A DNA stretch of 64,000 nucleotides from Homarus americanus (GCF_018991925.1 NW_024726235.1:2378872-2442871); one strand, 5' to 3'; positions 15,076 through 28,733 are shown, numbered from the stretch's first letter. A program made the numbers and translations. The notes: generated from the sequence alone by a model not told the origin.

Positions 15076-18000
15076 GTGCTTCAACACCTGAAACACCTGC
15101 AGTAACACCTTCAACCTCCTTTTTCTGGTGTGGAGCAGGGCCGGGAGGCAGGTAGAGGCAGGTCTGGGCGGGAAGGGTGGGGCAAGTAGGCGGGTCTGGG
15201 CAGGAAAGGGGTGGGGGCAGGTAGGCAGGGGCGAGGTGGGACGGTGCCAGCTACATAACATTAATGGCAGCACCACGGCCTGTGACACTCTCGCTCCTGG
15301 AAGTAATTACTTATTCAAATCAAGTCCTCGTGTAATCCCGTGTTATAATGTATCCTGTAAGTAAAGGATCCTTGAAGGATTTAAAATTTCGATTTTTACT
15401 TTGAAGGACTTGAAGGTCGATCATATCTTTGCCTTCGAGAAATCTGACGCAAATTGGAAAGAAAAAAATCACATCACGACATATTTCCAGAGGCTGGGTA
15501 TTGAACTTTTTGTCTAAATTCTTTCAATTTTGATTATGAAAACTGTTCGAAAAAATAATTAAGGATCGAGACTGTAATCAATAACAGGAAGATTCTTACA
15601 GTCGGCTTCAGTTTAATATTTTTTGGAGGTAAGATGGGAAGGGAATTTAAGAACTGTGTGAAGAAGGGGAGCTGGAATCTGCTTTGGGGCGAAGACTTCC
15701 ATTAATATAATTATCGATGTAGAGTAAAGCTCATTAGGCAGTGTCTGGCGAATGGCTCCTCGGTGCTGGGGGTCAAAGTAAGGGGTAGGGAGGCGGAGAT
15801 AGGAGGTTAAAGAGGTGAAGGTGGGGGGGATAGGGGGCGTCGGCAGGGAGGGTAATATGGTAGAGGGGCCATGGTAGGAGGGTAAAGGGGGGTGAAGGTA
15901 GGGAGAGTTGGATGGTACAGGGGCTAAGGTATGAGGTTAATTAATTAATGTGGTAATTACATCCTTGGCCCTAAGGTGGGAGGGTGGCTATGGTAGGGGA
16001 GGTAGGGAGGGTGAAGGTGTTAGAAAAGGATGAAATTTGAAATAGATTAAATGAAGAGCTTAATTTTTATACACCTCAACTAATTACTTATATTCTTAGA
16101 CGAGCATCACAAGTGTATAGTAATAAGATATTTTAAAAGGTTAAAATCAATTAAGCCTATTAATTTCTTTATATTAAACAAAGTCATTAATCTTGTCCTT
16201 TTTAATACAGTACATCTTTCGTCTCTGACTAAACTTGAAAATATAATTCTGGAGTCTTTTATTTTTACATTGTTTACAAGTGTGTCCAGGATATATCAAC
16301 AGGCAGAAGCCCCTCAGTATCAAGGCCGGGGTGTTGTCTCTCACACCTCTCGTGTCTCTGTGTGTTGAGCCTCTGTCTACCGTGAGCTCTTGACTGTACC
16401 AACCTTCCTACACCATTTTTAGTTGTCTCGTGTCGTTCTTTTCCTAATATAGCGAGGACTCCTGTTCTTTTTAACATAAACAAACTATTAATAACACGCC
16501 ATATTAGGAATTAATAGGTATATATGAGTAATATAATCCATGGTCAACTTCATGGGGAAATTAAAACTCTTGAGTCCACTTCCAAGTATCTTTCGTTTAA
16601 TTCTTCTCGTAACTGGGACTGTAATATGACATCTCAACTGGCTGACTGACTGACGCCACTACACAAAATATGTCTTAAAATTAGCCTCCGCCAGCTAATC
16701 TCACCTTAAGATTAATTCCACTAATGATATTCTACCCTAACCTGACCTAGTCTAACCCGACCTGACCTAACTTAACCTGACCTGACCTAACCTAACACTC
16801 CAGGTAGCGTAAGGGTGCTTATTTATCGGGTGAAATAGTTATGGGACTAATATTCAGGGCTGAAACTAAAATCGAGAGTAATTATGAATTCGGAATCCAC
16901 GAACTGAAGAACAATTAATCGACGTATATAATTCCTCGACCTGGAAAAGGTAAGGTATGTTGAGTTTAATTAATTCCGATTTATAAAAGCAAACACTCTT
17001 GTCTTTGCTAATCCTGGGGTAAAAATAGAAGCTGTGCTGGCTCGAAATGGGCGTCTTGGGTCCCTCTTTGTAAGTCATTATAGAGCAGGTAATCATCCTA
17101 GACAAGAAAAAAATTATGTTAATGAAGTTCTTTTTTTTTACGTTTTCGTCGGATACGAAACAACTAATCACGTCACTATTCGTCTGGAGGAGGAAAACGA
17201 TGTAGATGAGTCAGTCTCTCTTCTCTGTCTCTTACCGTCTCTTTATCTCTCTCGGATGACGTCTTAGAAGGGTCACCAGGAGGGCCCCAGCTGGTTAGAA
17301 TCTCCTGGGAGGGATATTGTCAGGGCCAAAGTAAATACTCCCACGAACCTAGGGAGGGGTTCTTGCTCCTCATGGTAGGGAAATATATTGTGACCATCTC
17401 GTCCATCTTACTGGAGGACCTCATCATTGTCATCAGTGAAAGAAGTGAAGGCAAAATGAAACTTGAAGAGAATGAATGAATTACTGGGCCTTAAATCTAA
17501 CTCGCATTAAGAAAAATGAAGAAATATTATTCTCCATCGTTTCATAATTTCCTTTGCTTTTATTTTCCGAGTTGACATTCACGTGTTACGAGTTGGGGAT
17601 TTAGAATATAGTTATACGTCTACCCAGATCCCAACAGGTAACAACAATAAAAAAAACAAAGACAATCGGACTATAAAAGGGTAGACAAAGGATGCGAGTT
17701 TTCGTTGTATATAATAGAGTACCATAAATCCCTTAACAAAATATTCAGCTTATAAATTACCCTTAACCAAACTTAACCTAAACATTAACAGTATATACAT
17801 ATTAATAAACATAAAACAATCTCAAGCAAGTGGACGTGGGGAAATTAATACAAGATACTAGTACTTAAGTGAGGAGCTGAGATGGCTGACGAGTAAGGCT
17901 GAGTATTGTAGAAGACGGTAGGTAGTCACTGCACGTAGGTTTAGAGGATAGATGATCCTGGTCACTTCCCAGAGCCAAGTCCTCGAATTGAGCTGACAAA

Positions 18001-18334
18001 GAAGACTTTGAGGAGGTGACGCAACAACCAGGATAGGGAGAAGGGAAACCTCGGAGGGTAACTAAGACGAGTCATACTCGTGTCTCGTCCCTAGATGGCG
18101 TTGCTCGTGGTGCTGGGTAGGTAGATCAGGACAATAGATGGCGTGCTTCGTAGTGCTGGGTGGAGGGGTTCGTAACACACGTCATTAAATTCCCTTCCAA
18201 GACCGGGTAATTTTATTGCACTCTACCAGATGTTCTTTGAGATTAACTCTGATTGGAAACTTCTCTACCTAATGCTCGCGCCCTTACACTCCCCCTGGTA
18301 GTGAAAATCCTGGAATTTATCACAAGCTGAGTTT

Positions 18335-18595
18335 GTTACCACCACACACTACCACCGCACCACACTATCACCACACACTACAACCCCCACACTATCACCA
18401 CACACCACAACCCCACACTATCACCACACACCACAACCCCACACTATTACCCACACTCACCACACACTAACACTACCACATAACACACCACCCTACCACC
18501 ACACTTTACCACCCCCACACCACCACCCCACACCACCACCACACACCACCACCCCACACCACCACCCCACACCACCACCACACCACCATCACCAA
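18335..18595 (+). repeat. ACC/CAC-rich low-complexity tract
   Basis: Irregular CACCACCACACAC and CACTATCACCACACA units over 260 bases. Confidence 0.75.
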
Positions 18596-18735
18596 GCATA
18601 GAAGATAAATACATAAACAAAACAAAGGGCCATAAATACCTTCACCCTAATCACGCCATATTGTACCAAGTTTCCCGAAATTCCAGAAAATGTGGAGGAA
18701 GAGTTGATTTGACAAACTTGAGACCATAAGTTTTA

Positions 18736-19870
18736 CATAAGAACATAAGAACATAAGAAAATAAGGAGTCTGCAATAGGCCGGTTGGCCTGTGCATGGCA
18801 GCTCCTGTCGAGAGTTACTACCACTCTCTATCATCCATGAATCTATCTAGCCTGCTTTTGAAACTTTCCAGAGTTCCCGCACTTACTACAAAGTTGCTAA
18901 GCTTGTTCCATTCGTCCACCACCCTATTTGTGAACCAGTTTCTTCCTATCTCCTCCTAAACCTAAACTTATCCAACTTGAACCGTTGCCCGAGTCCTATC
19001 CTGCCCGGATATTATAAGAACTTTATCTATATCCCCTTTATTGATTCCTTCACCCACTTAAATTTCTATCATATCTCCCCGCACTCTTCGTCTTTCTAGG
19101 GAATGAGTTAAGTTTCTTTAACCTATCCTGATATGGAAGGTTTCTAAGTCCCTGAATCATTTTATTCTTCTCTGCACCGACTCTAGTGAATTTATATCCA
19201 TTCTTTAATAGGGCACCAGAACCGCATAATCGAGGTGCGGCCTAACTACGCAAGATATAGTTGCAATAAGACCTCTGCACTCTTGTTACTTACACTTAGA
19301 TATAAACCCAATACTCTGTTTGCCTTATTTCGAACATTAACGCATTGTTTTCTAGGCCGTAGGTCCGGGCTTATAGTACCCTCTCTTTTCAAGTCGACTT
19401 CTAGGTTGATGTTGTTAAGGCTGTACATTATAAGTATTTGTTCTTCCAATATAAGTACGCTGCACATGCTGGTGTTGGAATTTCCTTATTTGCCATTTGT
19501 CGACCACCCCTGCAGTTTATTTATCCTCCTGTAATGCATTTGCATCCTGCCCTGAATTAATTGTCGCCCCATTTTGGTCATCCGCAAACTTGCTTATGTC
19601 GCTGATCCCAGTATCTAGACTGTTTGCGTAGATTGCGAACAGGCTCAGTACTGACCCCTGGGGAACCCCACTGGGTTGTACACATCCCCACTCCAGATTT
19701 AACACCATCTACGCTGACCCTTGCTTTCTACCGGTGAGCCATGATTTTATCCAATTAAAAACTTTCCCCTCGATACCATGAGCCTTAATTTTTCTCAGAA
19801 GCCTCTGATGCGGTACTCTGTCAAATGCTTTACAAAGTCTAAGTAAATAACATCGTAATTTTCATAATTC
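18736..19870 (-). mobile_element. CR1/L2-like LINE, 5'-truncated and degraded
   Basis: Octamer tail CATAAGAACATAAGAACATA at the 3' end, then on the minus strand the C-terminal block, RT thumb and catalytic region (GVPQGSVL) with many small indels. It runs directly into the 45-bp repeats of the large tandem unit. Most frames are broken. Confidence 0.8.
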
Positions 19871-20245
19871 CACACTCTCATCAGGGCCCCTATACACCAT
19901 CTGTGGGAACTACTACATCATCAGGTCCTGTAACACCATCTGTGAGGGAATTACTACACCACGTTGCTTCTCATAACACCACCTGTGAGGGAACTAGTAA
20001 TTCACGTGATGCCCTCATAACGCCATCTGTGAGGAGTTACTACACTACGTGCTCCGTTCAACACCAGCTCACATGATCTACGTGTAAACATTAATCTGTA
20101 TGTTCACTGTATATGTCTTTCCCCACCTCTCTAATGAAGGCTTTAAACCACCAATGTATGGCCAAAGTCATTTATTATGTCCAATGTGTATTGTGCCTCG
20201 GGCTGCAAACTTTTCTTCAATAAACCGTTTTATTATTTTACACAG

Positions 20246-20284
<39 letters not shown>

Positions 20285-20999
20285 CACACAAACAATTACA
20301 TACATACAATATTAGTGGAATGAGAAACTACTGCAGCTTGCGCATCACATTATCAGTCGGTTATAACACAAGGAGTGAAATCCGATAACTGAGTCCATAT
20401 CCAGACTGGTGAGACTGTTCGGGCACGTTGAATAGTACTGACATCACATCGTAATGGTGTGAGATAATTACTGTACAGGTATAGTTCCTTCACTAGTGCG
20501 TCCACAGGGGTAACAGGTTTTGTTCAGTGTGGCAAACCTGTGTTTGTTTACATTCGACAAAGAAGCGTAAAATTAGTTCAAATATGTTAATCAAATTAAA
20601 AACAATATTAAACAAATAGCTCAAAAGATAATAAATTGTTGAATGTTTATAGACGAGCCCCTGTAAAACGTACAAGTAGGGACTGTACATAGTTGCCATA
20701 CATCTGAACTCCACCTTGAACAGGTATTACTTCGAGGTGATTCTCCGCCACAGTCCATTACAACTGTCAGGTGAATCACTTGAGAGCGAGTATAATTTAG
20801 GGATTTAATTTGACGTATTAGTTATATTGTATTGTATTGTACGTATTGTATTATATTATTATATTGTATTATTATATTAGTAGTAGTAACAGGCAGTAGT
20901 AGTATTAAATGTTGAATTTGTTGTTTAAAGTATATACTGTAGGTAGGCTGGCGAATACCTAGTACCTTTTATATTATTTATTAATTCATTATACAAAAA

Positions 21000-22190
21000 T
21001 AACCTAAACACTCTTACTGGAGCCTCACCGGACGACTCATCCTCACTTTCCGAGAAAATACTTTCGTCCTGCTCTTCACTGGACGACTCTATCGTCCCTC
21101 CTCACCGACCCATCGTCACTTTCTGAGACAAAGTGTCGTCCTCGAACACGAAAGCTTTTCGTCTTCAACGGACGACCCATCGTCACTTTCCCGAGAGACG
21201 ACGACGTTTCTGAGGGAGGAAGATGGTCGTCCTCTTACTGACGACTTGTCGTCAGTTTCCCAGGACGTTGACGTTTCTGGAGGAGGAAGATACCGTCCTC
21301 CTCCTCACTGGACGACTTGTCGTCAGTTTCCTTGAGAGACGACGTTGACGTTTCGAGGGGGGGAAGATGGTCGTCCTCTCTCTACTGGACGACTTGTCGT
21401 CAGTTTCCCTGTGGACGTTGACGTTTCTGAGGAGGAAGATGGTCGTCCTCCTTCTTACTGACGATCGGTCGTCAGCTTCCTGTGGACGCGACGTTTCTGA
21501 GGAGGAAGATGGTCGTCCCTCCTCTCACTGGACGAATCGTCGTCAGTTTCCGAGAGACGACGCGTTGACGTGTTTCTGGAGGGGGAAGATGGTCGTCTCC
21601 CACGCTGACGACTTGTCGTCAGTTTCCTGTGGACGCCGACGTTTCTGGAGGAGTGAAGATGGTCGTCCTCCTCCTCACTGGACGAATCGTCGCTCGCTCT
21701 CTGGAGGAAGGGTCGTTCCTGAGGGGAATGTGTCGTTCTCCTCCCTCATTGCACGCCTCCTCTACAGCTCTCGTGAACAGGTCGTTCCTGAGGGGGAAGA
21801 TGGTCGTTCTCCTCCTTATTGCACGCCTCTACAGCTTCCTGTGGAACAGGTCGTTCCTGAGGGGAATGTGGTCGTTCTCCTCCTCATTGCACGCCTCTAC
21901 AGTTTCCTGAGGAATAGGTCGTCTCTGGGAGGGGGGAATGTGGTCGTTCTCCTCCTCATTGCACGCCCTCCCACAGCTCTGTGTGAACAGGTCGTTCCTG
22001 AGGAAGATGGTCGTTCTCTCCCCCATTGCACGCCTCTACAGCTTCCTGTGAATAGCCTGTTCCTGAGGGGGGAAGATGGTCGTTCTCCCCAGTCTCCTGG
22101 AGGAATAGGTCGTTCCTGAGAGGAAAAGCGTGGCCTCTTCGCCTCACCGTACGACTCCTGTCGTCAGTTTCCTGTGCAATAGGTCGTTTC
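21000..22190 (+). repeat. GTCGTC-rich minisatellite of about 70 bp
   Basis: Repeats of GACGACTTGTCGTCAGTTTC followed by CTGTGGACGTTGACGTTTCT and AGGAAGATGGTCGTCC. From about 21700 it grades into units with TTGCACGCCTCTACAG. Open frames here merely follow the repeat and are not genes. Confidence 0.75.
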
Positions 22191-22829
22191 CGAGGGTGTA
22201 GGACGACTGCTCTCGACATCCCCACGACGATTCATGTTCACTTTCATCATGGTAAGGTGTCTCACGGCACCTGGGGATAGTCTTGTGACTGATGATTAGA
22301 GACATATTGCTCTTCCTCATAACAAGGTTGATTATAATAATAATGTGGATCGTTATAATTGTTACGGTGTGTTCTGTGTCATATACAAGACGGAAACTTG
22401 CTAGGGTCGGTTGTACACCAGTCGTCCATTATTTCGAGGGCCACCATTTGCCGCCAATCACAATAACGGATTTTGGGTACGCCACGGTGCCAGGTTCCAT
22501 CATTATATGGCATATAACAATCCTTCATGCCCCATATTCATTAAAATATACATATACAAATAATTCCTCATATGAACATTGAAAACGAGATGTTTTGAAA
22601 CGTACACCCCGAATGCATCATAATCGTGAAAATTACCGCCTGGAGACTCTGATCGGGGAGCGTAGGCCATCGTTATTATTAAGTTAATTAAGTGATCACT
22701 CTAGTAAGGAGGAGTTTAGTAAGAGGTGAGTTTACCTCAGTGTAATTAATGTAGTAAGAGGTACTGCACTTGTTACTATAGTTTTGAATACGAGGTAATG
22801 AACATAATTATATTAACTATTGTATCATA

Positions 22830-23730
22830 TGTGTTGCGTGAACATGTAGTACTAGTGTTGTAGTGAAATATGTAGTACTAGGGGTGTTGTAGTGAACATG
22901 TAGTAATTAGTGTTGTAGAACATGTAGTACCAGTGTTGGTGAAATATGTAGTACTAGTGTTGTAGTGAACATGTAGTACTAGTGTTGTAGTGAACATGTA
23001 GTACTAGTGTTGTAGTGAAATATGTAGTACTAGTGTTGTAGTGAACATGAGTACTGGTGTTAGAAAGGAATATGTAGTACTAGTGTTATAGTGAAATAGT
23101 AGGTACTAGGTGTTGTAGTGAAATATGTAGCATTAGTGTTGTAGGAAATATGTAGTATTAGTGTTATAGTGAATATGCAGTACTAGGTGTTATATTGAAC
23201 ATGTAGTACTAGTGTTATAGTGAACATGAAGTACTAGTGTTATAGTGAACATGTATAATTAGTGTTAATAGTGAAATATGTAGTACTAGTGTTATAGTGA
23301 ACATGCAGTACTAGTGTTATAGTGAACATAGCAATTAGTGTTATAGTGAACATGCAGTACTAGTGTTATAGTGAAATATGGTACTAGTGTTATAGTGAAC
23401 ATGAAGTACTTGTGTTATAGTGAAATATGTAGTACTAGTGTTATAGTGAACATGTAGTACTAGTGTTATAGTGAAACATGCATAATTAGTAAATATAGTG
23501 AACATGTAGTACTAGTTACAGTGAAATATGCAGTACTAGTGTTATAGTGAACTCTGTAGTACTAGTGTTATAGTGAAATATGAAGTACTAGTGTTATAGT
23601 GAACATGTAGTACTAGTGTTATAGTGAACAAGTAGTACTAGTGTGAGAGGAAATATATAGTACTAGAGTTATAGTGAACATGTAGTACTGTTAGTGTTAT
23701 AGTGAACATGTAATACTAGTGTTATAGTGA
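22830..23730 (+). repeat. 25-bp minisatellite
   Basis: Consensus GTGTTATAGTGAACATGTAG plus TACTA, with AACATG and AAATATG variants. About 35 copies here and a similar array at 27270-28169. Variant forms differ in their order between the two arrays. Confidence 0.85.
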
Positions 23731-23732
23731 AC

Positions 23733-24300
23733 ATAACGCACTGTTTTCTAGGCCGTAGGTCCGCTTACAAGTACCCCTAGGTCTTCTTTCACAAGTCGAC
23801 TTCTAGGTTGATGTTGTTAAGGCTGTATACATTATAAGCATTTGTTCTTCCAATATTAAGCACGCTGCACATGCTGGTGTTGGAATTTCATTTGCCATTT
23901 CTGTCGTACTACACCCCTGCAGTTTATTTAGATCCTCCTGTAATGCATTTGCATCCTGCCCTGAATCAATCTGGTCGTCTTATTTTAAAAATATCCGCAA
24001 ACTTGCTTATGTCATCAAGGATCCCAGTATCTAGATCGTTTATGAAAGATTATGAAATCGTTATGGGCCTAGTACTGACCCCCTGGGGAACCCCACTGGT
24101 TACACGGCCCCACTCCAGATTTAACACCATCTGCTGACCCTTTGCTTTCAATGGTGAGCCATGATTTTATCCAATTAAAAATCCTTCCTCGATACTATGA
24201 GCCTTAATTTTTCTCAGAAGCTCTGATGGTACTTGTCAAATGCTTTGCTAAAGTCTGCAAATAACATCGTAATTTCGTCATAATCTACTACCCTACTGAA
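23733..24300 (-). mobile_element. LINE RT fragment starting tandem unit 2
   Basis: The same RT segment as at 19338-19870, beginning abruptly after the 25-bp minisatellite (AACGCACTGTTTTCTAGGCC). It carries many small indels and no usable frame. Confidence 0.8.
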
Positions 24301-24665
24301 ATTTCATACACCATCTGTGGGGGAACCACATCATCAGGCCCTTCGTAACACCATCTATGAGGAATTACTACACCACGTTAAGCCCTCATAACACCACCTG
24401 TGAGGGAACTAGTAATCTACGTGATGCTCCCTATAACGCCATCTGTGAGGGAGTTACTACTAATCACGTGTCTGTTCAACACCCTCAGCTCACATGATCT
24501 ACGTAAACATTAATCTGTATGTTCACTCGTATATGTTCCTTCACCTTCTAATGAAGGCTTTTGTTAAACCACCAATGTATGTAATAAGTCATTTATGTCC
24601 AATGTGTATTTTCAGGCCTCTGGGCTGTAAACTTTTTCAATAAACCGTTTTATTATTTTACACAG

Positions 24666-24704
<39 letters not shown>

Positions 24705-25469
24705 CACACAAACAATTACATACATACACACATATTAGTGGAATGAGAACTTACTGCAGCTTATGGTGATCAACATTATCAGTCGGTTATAAATATCAAG
24801 GAGGAACTGGATAACTGAGTCCATATCCAGACTGGCAGGGAGACTCACAATATCGTTGAATAGCATTGACATCACATCGTAATGGTGGAGGATAATTACT
24901 GTAAGTACAGGTATAGTTCTTCCACTAGTGCGTCCACAGGGGTAGTCAGGTTTTGTTCAGTGTGGCAAACCTGTGTTTGTTTACATTCGACAAAAGAAGC
25001 GCAAAATAGTTCAAATATGTTGTATTCAAATTAAAAAACAATATTAAAAACAAAATAGCCCAAAGATAATAAATTGTTGAATGTTTATATGACGAGCCCT
25101 GTAAACGTACAAGTGAAGGGACTGTACATAGTTGCCATAACATCTGAACTCCACCTTTGAACAGTAATACTTCGAGGTGATTCTCCGCCACAGTCCATTA
25201 CAACTGTCAGGTGAATCACTCTTGAGAGCGAGAGTATATTAATTTAGGATTTCTATTTGACGTATTATTATATTGTATTGTATTGTATTGTATTGTATTA
25301 TATTATATTATATTGTATTATTATATTAGCAGTAGTAGTACAGGTAGTAGTAGTATTAAATAAGTTGTTGAATTTGTTGTTTAAAGTATATACTGTAGGT
25401 AGGTCAAGGGACACACTAGTACCTTTTATATTATTTATTAATTCATTATACAAAATAACTCTAAACACC

Positions 25470-26640
25470 TCACTGAGCCTCCTCACCGACGACTCATCCT
25501 CACTTCAAGAAAATACTTCGTCCTGCTCACTGACGACTTATCGTCCCTCTCACCGGACTCCATCGTCACTTTCCCGAGAGACAAAGTGTCGTCCCCATCA
25601 CGGAAAGCTTTTCGTCTTCTCAACGGACGACCCATCGTCACTTTCCGAGACGACGACGTTTTGAGGAGGAAGATGGTCGTCCTCCTTCACTGGACGACTT
25701 GTCGTCAGTTTCCTGTGGACGTTGACGTTTCTGAGGAGGAAGATGGTCGTCCTCTCACTGGACGACTTGTCGTCAGTTTCGAGAGACGACGTTGACGTTT
25801 CTGGAGGGGGGAAGATGGTCGTCCTCCTTCTGCCACTTGACGGTCGTCAGTTTCCTGTGGACGTTGACGTTTTGAGGAGGAAGATGGTCGTCCTCCTCTA
25901 CTGGACGACTTTGTCGTCAGTTTCCTGTGGACGTTGACGTTTGGAGGAGGAAGATGGTCGTCCTCCTCCCTCACTGGACGAATCGTCGCCGCTCTGGAGA
26001 GACGACGTTGACGTTTCGAGGGGGATGGTCGTCCTCCTCTTACTGGACGACTTGTCGTCAGCCTTCCTGTGGACGTTGACGTTTCTGGAGGAGTGAAGAT
26101 GGTCGTCCTCCTCCTCACTGGACGAATCGTCGCCTCTGGAGGAACAGGGTCGTTCCTGAGGGGAATGTGGTTTGTTCTCCTCCTCATTGCACGCCTCCCT
26201 CTACAGTTTCCTGTGGAATAGGTCGTCCCTGGAGGGGGGAAGATGGTCGTTCTCCTCCTTATTGCACGCCTCCCCACAGTTTCCTGTGGAACAGGCTGCC
26301 CTGAGGGGAATGTGGTCGTTCTCTCCTCATTGCACGCCTCCTACAGTTTCCTGAGGAATAGGTCGTTCCGAGTGTAGGGTCGTTCTCCTCCTCATTGCAC
26401 GCCTCTACAGTTCCTGTGGAATAGGTCGTTCCTGGTGGGGGAAGGGTTGTTCTCTCCCCACAGCACGCCTCCCTCTACAGCTCCTGTGAATAGGTCAAGT
26501 TCCTGAGGAAGATGGTCACCTCCCACAGTCTCCTGAGGAATAGGTCGTTCCTGAGAGGGAAGGCGGGCCTTCTTTCGCCTCACTGTACGACTTGTCGTCA
26601 TTTCTGTGCAATAGGTCGTTTCGAGGGTGTAGATTTATCG
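25470..26640 (+). repeat. GTCGTC-rich minisatellite, unit 2 counterpart
   Basis: Same two repeat types and order as at 21000-22190, with different copy arrangements and indels. Its several open frames on both strands are repeat shadows. Confidence 0.75.
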
Positions 26641-28169
26641 TTTCACATCCCTCCCCACGACGATCATGCGTTCACTTTCATCATGGTAAAGGTGTCTCAC
26701 GAGGCACCTGGGGGATAGTCTTGTGACTGATGATTAGGGAGACATATTGCCTTCCTCATAACAAGGTTGATTATAATAATAATGTGGATCGTTATAAATG
26801 TTACGGTGTTCTGCGTTTGCAGGTACAAGACGGAAACTTTTAGGGTCGGTTGTACACCAGTCGTCCATTATTCTCGAGGGCCAACATTTGGTGCCGATAA
26901 TCACAATAACGGATTTTGGCAATGCCACGGTGCCAGCCCATCATTATATGGCATATGGGCACAATCCTTCATGCCCCTCTATTCATTAAATATACATACA
27001 ACATCCTCATATGAACATTGAAACGAGATGTTTTGAACGTACAACTTCGAATGCAATTTCTAATCGTGAAAAATTACCGCCTGAGTATTCCTTGATCGGG
27101 GAGCGTAGGCTATCGTTATTATTAAGTTAATTAAGTGATCACTCTAGTAAGGAGGGGAGTTTAGTAAGGAGGGGGAGTTACTCAGTGTACTAATGTAGTA
27201 AGAGGTACTGCATTGTTAATAGTTTTGGAATACGAGGTGTAATGAACATAATTATATAAACTATTGTACTACATGTGTTGTAGTGAACATATAGTACTAG
27301 TAAATAGAGTGAATATGTAGTACTAGTGTTGTAGTGAACATGTAGTACTAGTGTTAGAGTAAAATATGGTACCAGTGTTGTAGTGAACATGTAGTACTAG
27401 TGTTGTATGAAATATGTAGTACTAGGTAAGGTAGTGAAATATGTAGTACTAGTGTTGTAGTGAAATATGTAAAATTATTAGTGTTGTAGTGAACATGAGT
27501 ACTGGTGTTAGTGAAATATGTAGTAATTAGTGTTATAGTGAACATGTGTGTATTGGGTGTTAGAAAGAACATGTAGTACTGTGTAAGCAGTGAATATAAA
27601 ATTAGTAAGAGTATTGAACATGCAGTATTTGGTGTTATTGAAATATGGTACTATGTTATAGTGAATATGAAATAGTGTTATAGGTGAACATGTAGTACTA
27701 GTAAGAGAAAGGAAATATGTAGTACTAGTGTTATAGTGAAATATGCAGTACTAGTGTTATAGTGAAATATGTGTACTAGTAAGTTATATAGTTACAGTAC
27801 TAGTGTTATAGTGAAATAAAAATTAGGGTGTTATAGTGAAATATGAAGTACTTGTGTTATAGTGAACATGTAGTACTAGTGTTATAGTGAAATATGTAGC
27901 AATTAGTGTTATAGTGAATATGCAATTAGTGTTATAGTGAAATATGTAGTACTAGTGTTATAGTGAAATATGCAGTACTAGTGTTATAGTGAACCTGTAG
28001 TACTAGGTGTTATAGTGAATATGAAGCATTAGGGGTAAGAGAGGAATATGTAGTACTAGTGTTATAGTGAAATAAGTAGTACTAGTGATAGTGAAATATA
28101 GTACTAGAGTTATAGTGAAATATGTAGTACTAGTAAGAGAAAGTGAAACATGTATTACTAGTGTTATAG

Positions 28170-28269
28170 NNNNNNNNNNNNNNNNNNNNNNNNNNNNNNN
28201 NNNNNNNNNNNNNNNNNNNNNNNNNNNNNNNNNNNNNNNNNNNNNNNNNNNNNNNNNNNNNNNNNNNNN
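28170..28269. other. Assembly gap, 100 N
   Basis: Exactly 100 N at the end of the 25-bp minisatellite of unit 2. The sequence resumes inside the LINE RT fragment that begins each tandem unit, so the true number of units is unknown. Confidence 0.98.
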
Positions 28270-28733
28270 TTTTCTAGGCCGTAGGTCCGGGCTTACAACT
28301 ACCCCTAGGTCTCTTTCACAAGTCGACTTCTCTAGGTTGATGTTGTTCAGGCTGTATACATTATAAGTATTTGTTTTTCCAATATTAAGTACGCTGCACT
28401 TGCTGGTGTTGAATTTCATTTGCCATTTTTCAGACCACCCCTGCAGTTTATTTAGATCCTCCTGTAATGCATTTGCATCCTGCCCTGAATTAATTTGCCG
28501 CCCTATTTTGGTGTCATCCGCAAACTTGCTTATGTCACTGCTGATCCCAGTATCTAGATCGTTTATGTAGATTATGAACAAGAGTGGGCCCAGTACTGAC
28601 CCCTGGGGAACCCCACTGGTTACACGGCCCCACTCAGATTTAACACCATCTACGCTGACCCTCTGCGTTCTATCGGTGAGCCATGATTTTATCCAATTTA
28701 AAACTTTCCCCTCGATACCATGAGCCTTCATTT
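28270..28733 (-). mobile_element. LINE RT fragment after the gap, with an intact catalytic region
   Basis: The minus strand reads in one frame from KAHGIEGKVLNWIKSWLTD through VTSGVPQGSVLGPLL, FIIYINDLDTGISSD, KFADDTK (the FADD catalytic motif) to the thumb (LQGWSEKWQMKFNTSKCSVL). It is the best-preserved RT core in the window. It starts at the gap edge at the same point as the LINE part of the other tandem units. Confidence 0.85.

Larger units (their letters stand above)
11563..18735. other. Intergenic, no supported gene
   Basis: Purine-rich stretches (12290-12610, 14680-14830, 15770-16030), short CCTAA blocks and microsatellites. Small open frames lack splice context or recognisable motifs. 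Confidence 0.6.
19338..23733 (+). repeat. 4.4-kb complex tandem unit 1
   Basis: Order of parts: LINE RT fragment, about four 45-bp CACCATCTGTGAGGGA-type repeats (19894-20060), CA/TA tract (20244-20285), TATTG-like tract (20825-20885), roughly 70-bp GTCGTC-rich minisatellite (21000-21680), related GCACGCCTCTACAG minisatellite (21700-22190), unique spacer (22200-22820), 25-bp minisatellite (22830-23730). The same order recurs in unit 2. Confidence 0.85.
23733..28169 (+). repeat. 4.4-kb complex tandem unit 2
   Basis: Repeats every part of unit 1 in the same order: LINE 23733-24300, 45-bp repeats 24308-24490, CA/TA 24662-24712, TATTG tract 25262-25330, GTCGTC minisatellite 25470-26130, GCACGCCTC minisatellite 26130-26560, spacer 26640-27260, 25-bp minisatellite 27270-28169. 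It differs from unit 1 by very many one- to four-base indels and ends at the assembly gap. Confidence 0.85.

Noticed and set aside
21367..22119. 250-codon open frame on the plus strand
   Set aside because: It follows the roughly 70-bp GTCGTC minisatellite; comparable frames open on other frames and strands, and the same region of unit 2 does not keep it.
21000..28169. Regular repeats considered as a CRISPR array or satellite centromere
   Set aside because: Units are variable, lack equal-length unique spacers, and the sequence is eukaryotic; no centromeric feature can be argued from one locus.
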